From: Microbotryum silenes-acaulis
Lineage: Eukaryota > Basidiomycota > Microbotryomycetes > Microbotryales > Microbotryaceae
Assembly: GCA_003665825.1 (NCBI GenBank)
Contig: QPFY01000015.1
Coordinates: 248,001-312,000, forward strand
Length of the DNA: 64,000 bases
Direction: 5' to 3'
This document shows, in pieces, positions 49,441 to 60,507 of the stretch; within the stretch, counting starts at the first letter, position 1, and every line of letters begins with the position of its first letter. A program made the position numbers and the translations under genes. A model generated the notes under the pieces. The model ran no database searches, was not told the DNA's origin, and was given only the letters and a program-made list of their open reading frames with translations.

Positions 49441-50112
49441 TTAAAGAGTCGCTCGGTCGATGGAGACGTCGGGGATGGATGAGCGCGCCCCGTCAAGCTG
49501 AAAAATTGTAAGTCGGAGGTCCGTCCGTAGTGTAGAGTTAGTTAATCCCCTCCAAATCCCTGATTCCTCACGCTTGATGTCGTCTTCAGGCACCGATCGT
49601 ACGTTATGCCCGAAGACTCTCTCGGAACACACGAGGCAGCAGAAGAGACGGAATCGAGCCTCGGTGAAGTAATCATTCCATTCAGAACGAATCTCAGTCT
49701 TCAACTGATCGGATGCTGGCGCATAATGCGATATCACTCTAGGGGATTCTTCGTGTTCGGGTTCGGGCAGCAGGGGTGGACGTCTGTGCATCTTTCGTTT
49801 GGAGTTATACGGGAAAGGTTTTGATACGTATGCTCTGTGCTCGGGGAAGCAATGACGTCGTGGCGGAGTCACAGGACTCGCGGCTTGTTGTCTTCTGAAG
49901 ACATACCCATTTGAGCAAGCATTACAATTTGGATCGCACGACCAGACGAGTACTTGTAGGAATAGCTCTTTCGCGAGCGGTTGCCTCCTGGAGCACCCTT
50001 CCACGTGGTGCGCCCGACAAAGCTCCTTCAGGAGATCCATGCTGAAGTTGATGCTGCTGCGCACCAGTTGCCCCAGACTGCATTTGACAATCACATCATC
50101 GAGTACTGACAC
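49441..50112 (-). pseudogene. Helitron remnant B, N-terminal cysteine-rich fragment
   Basis: A 223-codon open piece with a helical start (LGQLVRSSINFSMDLLKELC), CSRRQPLAKEL, CDPNCNACS and a Lys/Arg/Pro-rich middle. It then has a FTEARFRLFCCLVCSERVFGH block. The CxxC pairs fit the zinc-finger-like N-terminus of such elements. A different frame upstream (to about 50280) carries LSDLVHLRTIDVSPQLSNLNN and may be the original start. Confidence 0.5.
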
Positions 50113-50280
50113 TGGACGGTTGTACGAGCGGACCGGAGTAGATATACTGTGCTTGATCGGTGCGGCGGGAGGATCGGCTGTCGCTAGTGGTGGACACGAG
50201 GCTTAACACGTTGTTGAGATTCGAAAGTTGTGGGCTGACGTCGATGGTGCGGAGGTGTACAAGATCAGAAAGCAGTGACA

Positions 50281-51401
50281 TGACGGCGGTTGTGTGAGAG
50301 CCTGTCTTAGAGATGCGAGGAAACTCGGTCCAAGTTAGAACAAGGCAGTACAGAGAGACGGAAAGGAAAGGGCCGGGCGGTGGCAACTTGCCAGCGGAGG
50401 CCAGCCTGAGTGCGCTAGCAGGCGCTAGCTTGCGCTTGTCTGCGCTAGTAGTGCGCTCGGGCACGGGGACTCGGGGAGGCGGATGACGCCCAAGCTGTGT
50501 GCTGAGTGCGCCGACTCGGCAGGCGGCAGGTTAGCAACCGGGCTGGTGGCCACTGGCCATTGAGATGATCGGCGCGCTTAGCCGGGGTCCTCCTATCCGG
50601 GCGGCGGGGGAGCATTGTTCAAACCGATCGGCGCTGAAATCGGACTCCCCTATTGCGCTCTTAGGCAGGGTCCTCCTATCCGGGGTAGCATTCGCACCAA
50701 TCGGCGCTGAAATCGGGCTCTCCTATGGGACTTCAACAGCCGCGTGCGGGGTATTTCGGCCATTTCGTCCAATAAAATCTCAGAAGTGCACCATTTTCGA
50801 GGCTGGGACCCCCCCATTTTTCGAAACGAAACCTTCAGCTCTAACGAGCTTCAGGGATCACTCGGAGCAGCACAATCAACTCGAGATTCCGACGTCTAGG
50901 GGATTAGGAAATATGGGTTTAGGTGCATGCATCAAGGGAAAATCTTACTAGCTTGGTGTGGGATGGGATGTGGGGTGGGATGGCAACATGCAGGACCTAT
51001 GTGCCAAATGGGCGCTAGGTTTATTAGGACAGGTCCGGCAATCAAGCGCTCAGCGCTCAGCGCTCAGCGATGAATTCATGGGTCACGTGATTCTCACCCC
51101 GATCTCACTAAGTTAGCGCCGACGACCCGCTCACTGCAGAACAGAGTCGGCATGGCGGAACATTAGGGGTAAAAGAATCGTTCACCTAGTCAAGACGTCA
51201 TCGCTTCATGGTCAGCAGCACCAAGTCGTATTAAATATTTGAGGGATGGGACCAGAGCTTGGTGCATTGAACGCGTCACGTTTTTTGGTCCTCAGCGGCC
51301 TGCCTCGACTGGTATTGGTAGCTCGACGCGTCGAGGCGCGCTTGATCGTGCCCTCTTCCCCTCGGAATCGGCTTGCTGCAGGCCGTTGCAGCCCGTTGAC
51401 G
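50281..51401. other. Intergenic with short repeats, ELG1 upstream region
   Basis: Contains an imperfect direct repeat of about 60 bp (50585-50655 and 50669-50730) and a three-copy AGCGCTC tandem at 51045-51065. No supported gene. An in-frame Met at 51246 precedes the ELG1 start but the sequence between is not conserved-looking. Confidence 0.4.
50585..50730. repeat. Imperfect direct repeat, about 60 bp
   Basis: Both copies begin GGGTCCTCCTATCCGGG, pass through AGCATT, and share CGGCGCTGAAATCGG followed by a CTCCCCTAT/CTCTCCTAT end. Copy 1 is at 50585-50655 and copy 2 at 50669-50730. Confidence 0.75.
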
Positions 51402-54400
51402 ATGGACCCGTCCGCAATGTCTCGGCCCCCGCCTCCCAAAATGTACAGTCTGTTCGAGCGACGACCACCTCCAACTGCTGCACCACCTGTTGCTGCTCAA
51501 GGCGGAGAGAAAGCGGTCGATCCGGCTCAGCCTCAGCCTCAGCCCCAGCCTCCACCAGTCTCAATCGGGACCCCTGTAACTCCGCCATTGCAGCCGAGTC
51601 ATCAACCCAACGTGGCCCAGCACCTCAGCATGGTCAAGGCGAGCAAGGATCCACGCGACAAGCTGGCCAATAACGCCCTCAATAAGGAGCGCTTCAAGGC
51701 GTTGACAGCTCGAGGCGACCACCAGGACGATGATGACGACGTGGTGATCGTAGCAGTGCAAGGGTCGGGTCCAGCATCTACGTCTACTGCTTCCAACACC
51801 AGCAAACCCGCAGCTTCGAGGCCAATCTTTGACCGTGCAGGCCGTTCGACTGCGATGCCGCACGCACTCTCGCGCACTCCCTCAGCTTCCGCGAGTGCTG
51901 TGCCCGTACTCGTCATCCCCGACTCTCCTCCACAGACAGCGATGTCCACGTTTCAGCCACTGGGAGAAATGTACAAAGCAAAGCGACTTCAGAGGAAGCT
52001 CAATGAGCCCGTCGAGGCGCGTTGGCCCAACTCGGAGGAACAAGGTCATTCCTTCCAACTTGGTTCGACCCACCTATCTGGGCAGTATTTCAGTCGAGAT
52101 CCCACCTCGATGGCCCGATGGTCGTCATCATCCTCGGGCAAAGGCAAAGCCATTGATCGCGGGTCTGATTCAACGTATTTTGACGCTTTCGGCGCCTCCG
52201 TCTTTGCCGAAAGACTTTCACAAGGCCGGGCGGTGAACTTGCCTCAACGCGTACAGCGCCCTCTTGCTGAAGTTTCTTCGCTGGTATCGAAACGTCATAC
52301 GCATCCTCTCCTTGTGCGAATCGCTGCACCCTTTCGGGCTGCATCTCCCAACAAAGCCGATTTCGAGCGACCCGGGGAGGGCACTTCGACCGTCGATAGG
52401 AAGGACAATTGGACGGTCAAGTATGCTCCCCAGGCAGCGAACGAGGTTCTGGGATCGACCAGTGGGTCAAGCGCGCTGAAACTCAAAGCTTGGCTGCAAG
52501 AGGTCAAAGTCTCGGGTCAGTTCAGACTCGAGCGCCACTAGGCTCCTCACGTCTCCCCTAGTCGACCACTGACAGCCTCTCGAGTTGATGTCCCGGATGC
52601 GCAGCCCGAAGTGGCAACAACAAGCGCAGTCGACAGATCCAGTGTGGGGTCAGGATCAAGAAAAAGCGACGCCAAGGATACGGCAGCGCCACTGATCTTG
52701 ATGACTTTGTCGCCTCGGACGACGAAGAAGTCGACTACGAGGGTCTCGACTGTGACGATGATGACGGTGGTGTTGAGGAGCTCAGTCCGAGCTCCGGGTG
52801 GTTTCCTTCCCTGAGCAACCTCATCTTGCTCGCCGGTTCCAACGGGTCGGGCAAGACTGCCACCGTGCATGCCGTTGCGAATGAGTTGGGGTGGGAGGTC
52901 TTCGAAGTCTACCCGGGAATTGGCAAGCGCACGGCCAAAGACATTGAGAAGCTGGTCGGTGACGTGGGTCGCAATCATACAGTTCGGGCGGGTGGGGTGT
53001 CTTCGCCGAGGAAACCAAGCGCGGCTGCTACTGGCGGTCTGTTTTCCATGTTTGCTAAACAGAGTGCCAAGAGCCAGCCGACTGCTTCTTCGTCACGGAC
53101 CGACAGCGCAAAAGCCAAGGAGCTGGCCGAAACAGCCGAGCCAAACGCGCACCAGTCTCTGATCCTGTTCGAGGAAGTGGACGTTCTCTACCGCGATGAG
53201 AAGGATTTCTGGTCGGGTCTAGTCCACTTAGCGGCCACATCCCGTCGACCCATCATTCTCACCTGTACCGACATGTCATACATCCCCTTTTCCGATATCG
53301 GTCTACAAATCATCAATACCGGACGCTCCGACCAAACCGAGGCGTGGCTTCCCTTTGCCCCTCCCGAGCCAGAACTCGCCGCCGCCTTTCTGAACCTCGT
53401 TGCTCTAGCCGAGGGGCACATAGTGTCAGAATACGCCGCACACCGACTTTATGTCGACATTTCGCCGGCACCAATTTCGCCTGAATTTGTCACGAATGGA
53501 TTCGCCGATCCTCTCCCGCATCCGTACCCGACCGACTCGCGCGTCGAGACGACGGCTCCGATCCCAGATCTTCGACGCTCGCTGATGCAGCTGCAATTCG
53601 AGTGCCAATGGGGAGTAGGTGATCCGAGTGGCATCGGTTGGATGGATTTTGAGCCAGGCAGAGAGGCAAGGACGATCTGGAGCTTCTGTACGCTCAACGA
53701 AGAACGGGACCGAGACTGGTACGGATCCGACCTCAACTTTGGGATCCTCAGGTCGGTAGGTGATCCGTTGGAGAGCTACGCCACGGCGATGGAGGCGCGA
53801 TCCTTTGTCGATGCATTCGTCTCTCGTCGACCTGCTGTAGCCCTTGAGGTGGGTCAACCTGAAGACTTTTCATTTTTGTAGGAGTCCGAACTAACTCAGC
53901 TTTTTGCATCACTTCTAAGGACTATGACGCTTTTCCGTTACAGTCGGCGAGCGGTGAGATGCTCGAAGGCCCTTCAATCCCCTCCGTGGCTCCCCAACTA
54001 CCTCATCAACTCGCATCATCTAGCAATCTCGAACAAGCCTTCTCCAACACCGTCGAGTACATGATCACGTGCTTGTCGAACGGCGTTCCCTACCCATCGA
54101 ATGAGGAACTACGCAGAAGCCGACTGTCCGCCATGTCCGAGGCAGCCAGCGTCTTAATCCCCTTAGCGATCGTCGACGCCCCTGCCCCGATCCTACCCTC
54201 CCCACAAATCTTCATTGACTACCTTCCCTACATTCGACAAATCACTGCGCACGAGGACCTCCTAGAAGCTCTGCAGGGTCAAGACCTCGTTGCGCTCATG
54301 GGGCGACGATCAACGAGGAGTTCGAGGGCCGCACAGAGACGACCCCGAAGGCTTGGATGGAGCGAAGAGAATGTTGAAACGATTCGCAAGGGTGGCTTCA

Positions 54401-54543
54401 AGGGGATTGAACAGGACCGATGGCCGGAAATACAGTGGGAGGATGAGGATGATCCGATTGAGGATGCTGCTCCTGCTACCGCGGTCGACGAGGAGCAGGC
54501 GGAACTTGCTGCGCATTCTAGTCAGATCAGCGACAGTCAGTAG
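51402..54543 (+). CDS. ELG1: ELG1/ATAD5-like RFC-type ATPase (PCNA unloader)
   Basis: ELG1 heads an alternative clamp-loader complex that unloads PCNA after replication. Three exons fit: 51402-52515, 52605-53848 and 53920-54543. They sum to 2982 nt, or 993 aa. The N-terminal 350 residues are disordered, Pro/Ser-rich, with an early MYSLFERRPPP motif. DNWTVKYAPQAANEVLG is the block that precedes the AAA module in this family. After a basic stretch and an acidic linker (DLDDFVASDDEE) comes Walker A GSNGSGKTATVHAVANELGWEVFEV and Walker B ILFEEVDVLY, with Glu-Glu in place of the DEAD-like box as in ELG1. PIILTCTDMSYIPF is the sensor region. The Met at 51402 was chosen over an upstream in-frame Met at 51246 because the segment between is low in conserved features. 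Confidence 0.85.
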
Positions 54544-54664
54544 TTCTTTGCTCTGTATGCTCCACATCGTTTTCGTCACGAGCCTGAAGAACTGCAATGG
54601 CAAGATGGCGAATCACGATGAAAGTGCATGCACTACTCCAACTATCCTCACAAATCGCAGCATC

Positions 54665-57600
54665 TCAAGATCGAGCATACAACGCTCGATGCAACTCCTC
54701 GACCTGGCCTTTCCTCCGTGCGCTAGCCGCGCCGGAATGCGAGTTGTAGAACGCCAATTGTTTCCCGAGTAGGGTTCGTAACCTCGTAGCGTTGATGCGC
54801 GAATACTTGATTTGCCTCTCGTCCACGGAGAGATAGTCCGTCATAATGGGCGTCGCTGTGACGAGTGTCAGAGTCTGAGGGTGCGGCAATACAAACGTTA
54901 GAGGTGTGTCTACGCCAGTGCCCAGGCATGAAAGCAACGCGCGGTAACACGGACCTGGGACAATTCCTGGAAGACGTCGGCCAGTCGATCGTTGCCTAGC
55001 GTGGCGACGTGTTGAACGAGCCATTGGACATCCTGTGCGATGTACATCAAGGCCTGATCACTGATTTGCGCAGGTTCTCGATCGATAAGCCATGACTGTT
55101 CGAAGAGGAACACATTCCCAAGATTAGCATCCTGGTCGCCCACACGCACATCCCTGTAAACTGACCATCAAGACGGAAGCGCAATAGCTGAGAGCACCTC
55201 GGTAAACATAGTCTTTCGAGAACTCGGGCAGCTGAATCAAGACCGACATCATGACGGTGGTGACAAAGTCGATCAAGTCCTGCAAGTATCCACTCGCGTG
55301 AGCCCCATTACCGGGGGTCGTGGTCGTCAACCAGTCGTAGTTAGCCTCTTCGAAGAACGAGTCCATCTTTTGCGCGATGTTGGTCACAATCCTATCTTGC
55401 GTCATCTTGAGCGTCGCGTCGAACGAGGCTAGAGAGTCGAGATGGATCGTGCCTCCCCTCTGCGTCGCGCGCAAGGTGACGAGCAATGTTTCGAGGTCTT
55501 GACACGCCGTCTGGAAGAAGAGGACGTTGACGACGATTTGGGAAAGCTGAGATAGATTGCTGATCATGCGTAATCGTCGTTGGATATTTTCGCTAACTTG
55601 TTTGATCAGCAGGTTGTCGAGGGCCTTGCGTAGGACATCATCAATATCGCGATGTTGCTCCGCGAATCCGTCCGAGAACTGATAGTATTGTTCTGTGAAT
55701 GACCGGATGTCGATGCAACACAATGGATAGGTTTGCGAGAAGGGCAGGGCCAGAGGGAATCCAGGCCTGTCGAGGGAAATGACAGTTCATGTGAGTGTCC
55801 GCTTTGTGGAAGCGAATGCAGAAGGTGGCGGAACTCACGTCTTGAGTTCATCAGCAGACCATTCGCCTGATGCCGGCAACCAACTGACGCTGACGACCTT
55901 GTCGAATTCTTCGGCATCGTTCACGACCATAGATTGATGGTCGTCATCAAGCACAATCTGATGATTGCGCATAACCAGATCAGCTTGTGGTTCCCCGCAC
56001 CGAATTATTCTATTTTACGCACCTGTTCAAAGTCGCCGCTGAATTTGCGTTGCAGCAATTGCGAATATCTCTCGAAGAGCGTCAACAGCAGGTTGTTGAG
56101 TTGATTGACCGAATAGCCATATCCCTAACAACAGTTACAGCAGTCCCGATCACGCGATTAGCCCGCAGCTAGATTATGTGCTAGCCCATGAATACAGCTC
56201 ACCTCGAGCGTCTGAACGAATGTCAAGACCTTTAACTTTGTGCCTAAAAACACTTCAGGGTCCTCGCAGTTGGCCAGCCCCTCATCGACGATCTTGACGA
56301 CGCGTTCGCACATGCCGTCCCAAAGATCCTCGACATCCTGCTCTGACCGGAAGCTATTTGTTGTGTGTAGAACGTGGGATTCGATGAGGAAGAAACCGAC
56401 GATCTCCTCCAGAAGGAGCGAGAGGGCGGGGAGTGAGAAAGGTGACAATGAAGAGGTTTGAGACAGCAATAGTTCTGCTTGCGCCTGCGGACATTCCCGA
56501 TTGTAGTGTACTGTCAGCATGGCCCAAACGCGTGCACCTCACCCGCATTTCCGACTCACTCTCCGATCCGCTTGGTAGCTGAGTTGCAATTCTTCGCGTG
56601 CATCGAGCGAGTCGTATATGTGGATGCACTGGTACAATGGCCTGAAGTCGATTTTGACATTGTCGTTATCGAGGACGTTGTCTAGACGGATAAAACCGAC
56701 GTCAATACCGCAGCGCTTCGACGTACGCCGGCATACCCCTGACAACTCACATTCATGTCGCTCACTGACGCTCAGTTCTATCGGGCCGTTGATCTTGGCC
56801 AAGCCCAAGCTAGGTTCTTTCCTCTTCCGTGCATTCCACTTCCTCCCTCTCGCTTCCATCGCGTTCAAAGCACCTTTCCCGACAGCGCGAGAGGCCTCTC
56901 GGGCCTCGTACATCCACGCTTTGAGTGAGCGCGTGACGGATTCCCGAATGACGTTGCGTGAAGTCGGAATACCGGCGAGCATCTGTGAGGCGAACGGATA
57001 CTGTAACACGGGCTTCAACTGCGTCGATTGAAGATCCTCGATTTGCTGTCAATAGCGTACACGCACGATCGATCAGCAAAGTGTGCGCATTCCTAGAAAC
57101 ATGCGATTCAGACCGCGGGGACCCACCCTCAGGGCCGAGAAGAATTTCTCATTCTCGATCAAGCTCTGCACCTTGTTGGCCATGTCGAGAACCCTCAAGC
57201 ACGCCTGTAGGGTGTCGATCGCCTCATCAATGTTCTGCCCGACTCTCCGAGCTTCGAGTAATGCCTTTTTCTGTGCAGTGGTAGGAGTGGTGGTAAGGGA
57301 CGAGTGAGCTACCAGCCCGCCGTTACGTGACTTCAGAATGCACCGACACACCTTGACGGCTAAGCCTCCGCCGGACTTTTGGACCTCCTCATTCAACTCT
57401 ACAACGCGGTGCTTGAGCGAGATGGTCCCCTGTCGGACCCTCAACAAGGCGGACACGGAGCCAACAAAGTTCTGTGAAGATCGGGCCGAGTCCGTTCAGC
57501 GACCGTGCGAACAGGCGACAGGAGACATAAAAAGGAGCTGACCTGGTAGTTCTTGGCACATACGGCTTCGATTTCGGATTCTTTCTCTGCGACAAAGACT

Positions 57601-58147
57601 TTGAGTGCCTTGAGGTACGCATCCTGCTGCCTCGATCGGTGGATCTGGAGGGGGGCAGGGGGGGCAGGGAGATAGGGAGGTGGAGGCGGCAGCAAGTGGG
57701 GCGGCGCATTGACACGATCGCGCGCAAGTTGACCGAGGGAGGCAAGAGATGAGTAGATGCTGCAGTGAGCGCGTTGAGACGGTTCGATTCGACATACATT
57801 GACTCTGTTGAAGAAGCGTGTCAGGTGGTGTCAGCAGGGCAAGTCCATGCGAGCTGGCTTCGTGAGTGAACCTCCGAGTGACCCACAATATCGGGCCGAG
57901 CTGCTCGATGTCACTGTTGGAACTCGACGACAAGGAAGAGAACTGCGAGGTGGGGTGAGAGAAGAGAAAAGAGAAAGGAGGAGCGACCACAGATCAGCGA
58001 GTGATGACACGACGCGTCAGCGGCCCAGCTCGGGCTGCGTACGAGGTGAAGTTGGGACAGTTGAGTCTGGATCTCGGCCTGGGAGAACTTGGGTCGACGC
58101 GGGTGGTGCGACGATTTATTGGATGGATGATGACTTGACGAGGCCAT
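54665..58147 (-). CDS. SEC15: Exocyst complex subunit SEC15
   Basis: SEC15 links Rab GTPase Sec4 on secretory vesicles to the exocyst at the plasma membrane. The gene has about ten exons on the minus strand, starting at Met 58147 (MASSSHHPSNKSSHHPRRP). Blocks in order are SDIEQLGPIL, DAYLKALKVFVAEKESEIEAVC, NFVGSVSALLRVRQGTISLKH and LEARRVGQNIDEAIDTLQAC. They continue with LRVLDMANKVQSLIENEKFFSALR, LKPVLQYPFASQML...RSLKAWMYEAREASRAVG and VKIDFRPLYQCIHIYDSLD. Next is EIVGFFLIESHVL, then VEDLWDGMCERVVKIV, GYGYSVNQLNNLL, FTEQYYQFSDGFAEQ and SGYLQDLIDFVTTVMMS. It ends in DYLSVDERQIKYSRINATRLRTLLGKQ near 54840-54700. Length is near 790 aa, normal for the family. Exon boundaries were read by eye and a few are approximate. 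Confidence 0.88.
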
Positions 58148-58609
58148 GTTGCGGGTGCGCCGTACGACGCTGGTCTTGGCTCGTGCACGTATCTAGTCGG
58201 TCGCACACGGCCGCTCGATCGGCGCTCGGGCACTCGGCGGGCCTCACAGCAGCGTAGGTCGAGCTGGGTCGTACAGTACAGAGCCAAGGAGCGCGCGCGC
58301 CGTGGAGCGAGGCTGAGCGAGGCTGAGCGAGGTGAGCCTGGTGGAGTACTAGGGAGCACTAGACTGTGGGCCAGACACTGCCAGACAGCGCTACGGGCAG
58401 CGCCGAAGCTCGATCAGCGCTTGGCTCATTCACTCGCTTTCACTCAGCCTATATCGACCTTGGACATCACTCGTCACCAGCACCTCAAGCAGCGCGTGAC
58501 CGTCCACCCGCTCTCCCCATCGTGCACTCCACCGGGCATCAACACCTCCGAGGACCGCTCGTTCCGCTGCACCGCGTCTGACCGTCCCTCCCAGCATCGT
58601 CATCGCTCC
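58148..58609. promoter_or_regulatory. Divergent promoter region between SEC15 and SNX4
   Basis: About 460 bp shared by two divergent membrane-traffic genes. It contains a tandem GAGGCTGAGCGAGGCTGAGCGAGG at about 58309-58333. No recognised regulatory motif otherwise. Confidence 0.4.
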
Positions 58610-60507
58610 ATGCAAGCCGACGACGACTTTGGCTCGGTCGCATGGGACAGGGGCACCACCACCACAACGTCCGCGTCGACACAGGACGCCCTCACAAACT
58701 CTCACCAGCACGATGGCCAAAGTACTGAGCCCAGCTCGTCGTCATACCATGGTCCCGACTCGGTGATCGCGCAATTGACCCAGCACGAGCAGCACGTCGC
58801 TGCCACCACCTCATCCCATGTCGTGCACTCGTGCTGCGTATCCGAAGGCAAGGTCGAACTCAAGGATACCAAAGAGGCATTCGTGTCCTACCTTGTTTCG
58901 GCCAAGGTATGTCGTCCGCATTGAGGTTCCTTTGTACATGAAGTGACCGGCTGACTGAACTTGATCTCCCATCCCCCACACGCACCGGCTTGCACCGCCT
59001 GTACCCTCGCTCCCGCTAGACTGAATTGCCGTCCTTCACGTCCAAGAGCCCTTCAGCAAGGAGAAGGTACACGGACTTTGTCTTCATGCGCGATCTCTTG
59101 ACCAAAGACTACCCCGCCGCCATCGTTCCGCCCTTGCCCGAGAAGCACCGCATGGGTCAGTCCCGAATGCTGCTGGATCAAGACGAATGACATCCGCTGA
59201 CAGGACCTCGTCTCGTCTTCCTAAATTGATATGCTCAGAGTACGTTGTCGGCGATCGGTTCAGCCCAGAATTCATCGAGCGGAGACGAGTAGAGTGAGTG
59301 CGGCTCCGACAATTCGGCCAACTTTGGCATTTGCTGATCCGAAACCCTCCCCCCCCCCCCCGTGGCGAACCAGCTTGCAACGACTCGTAGAACGCCTCTC
59401 TCGGCATCCCAAACTCTCTCAAACGGATACGTTCAGGGCCTTTTTGGAATCGACCGAATGGGTCAGTCAAGCTAGGGTTCCAACTTCTCGGCGTAGTAGC
59501 GGGCACATGGTCCTAACTATAGTCTACGAACTTACTTCAGAACGTCTTCAAGCACAAACAATTGGCGAGGCACTCGACGGATGCCGAACCGATCGGTGGG
59601 TTACTCGATACCGTCTCCGACACATTGCTCAACGCCTTCGTTAAAGTTAAGAAACCCGACGAGCGCTTCATCGAGATGCGTCACCAGATCGAGCAGTTCG
59701 AGGAAGGGCTCGTCTCAATCGAGCGACTAAGTGCACGCAATCGGACTCGACTGAATGACCTCACCGGCGATTACGAGGACTTGGCGATGGGCGTACAGGG
59801 CTTGGGCTACCTCGAAAGTGGGATGACCGATGTCCTGATGCGCTTCGAGAGGGCCCTCGTCGATTTCGGCACCTCGGTCCGAGAGTATGGCGAGAAATCC
59901 TCGGAGCCGTTTTTGGAACACGTGCATTCCCTTCTGGCGTATTCCAGCTCGTTCAAGGGTGTACTCAAGCTAAGAGACCAGAAGCAGTTGGACTTCGAGG
60001 AGTTGAGCCAGTATCTGTCCAATGTGGTCAGCGAGCGGGATCGTTTGGCCGGCGGGTTCGGGTACGGCATGGGTATTGGGAGCTACCTCAAGGATAAGGT
60101 CGATAATCTGAGAGGCGCTGCGGATGATACAACAAGGGAAGCCAAGTTGGCCAAATTGGACACCAAGGTCAAAGCGGTCAGTTGTGATCTACTGCTCGGC
60201 GCTGCAGCCGCATGCGGTTCGCTGATCTCATAGACCCTCTCGAACAGCTGCAAGAGGCGGTGCTCAACTCCCAAGACACATCCCAAGCATTTAATGAAGA
60301 GGTCATTCGCGAAGCAGCCATTTTCCGCTCCATCAAGCGAGCCGAGATGAAAGAGCTGCTGGGCGCCCTCGCTGACGGACAGATTGCCATGTGCAAGGCG
60401 AGTTACTGCCTATCGCAGCATTGAACAGGATCATTGACTCTCTCATTTCGCTGCTTTCGGAATAGGCTACCGCTTCGGCTTGGGACAAGACGATCCCTCA
60501 GATGTGA
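58610..60507 (+). CDS. SNX4: Sorting nexin SNX4 (Atg24-type, PX-BAR)
   Basis: SNX4/Atg24 binds PI3P and sorts cargo from endosomes; it also takes part in selective autophagy. Seven exons fit: 58610-58906, 59020-59155, 59239-59293, 59374-59461, 59541-60180, 60234-60397 and 60466-60507. They sum to 1422 nt, or 473 aa. The PX domain spans about residues 75-205, with SARRRYTDFVFMRDLL (PI3P-binding Arg-Tyr), PPLPEKHRM and RFSPEFIERRRVEDLQRLVERL. The BAR part follows (DRLAGGFGYGMGIGSYLKDKVDNLRG, FNEEVIREAAIFRSIKRAEMKELLGALADG). Intron 6 starts with GCGAGT, a GC-AG intron. The small intron 60181-60233 uses a weak donor (GTTGTG), inferred from reading frame and the helix VKAVNPLEQLQE. Exon 3 is 55 nt; its intron 3' region has a C run at 59349-59361. 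Confidence 0.87.

Larger units (their letters stand above)
47658..50280 (-). mobile_element. Helitron remnant B (cysteine-rich/DUF6570-type N-terminus, truncated)
   Basis: On the minus strand, pieces follow the order seen in basidiomycete Helitron transposases. The start is LLKELCRAHHVEGCSRRQPLAKEL and WSCDPNCNAC, with the cysteine-rich CSLCPDCFKRLFPTTGPPTKP. Next come SLSNGFYRALDHVPADVRDC and HLVTARARAYKIVYKL, then VLPMSVEELADSVCVLFCGG and CRPMIVKQSRIQKMLRWLI. Further on are LWPHLDPFG, VKHLLNLYDSDFDVTR, and finally AEKHINRILAELQSAGDKIHGTTAQMLDMRNEI (read in pieces) and GMYTLFVTVNPADLHSPL. The last block is the start of the Helitron_like_N region. The sequence then ends in a stop at 47658 and the nuclease and helicase parts are absent. 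Frame changes occur between the blocks. It is a different lineage from remnant A. Confidence 0.75.
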
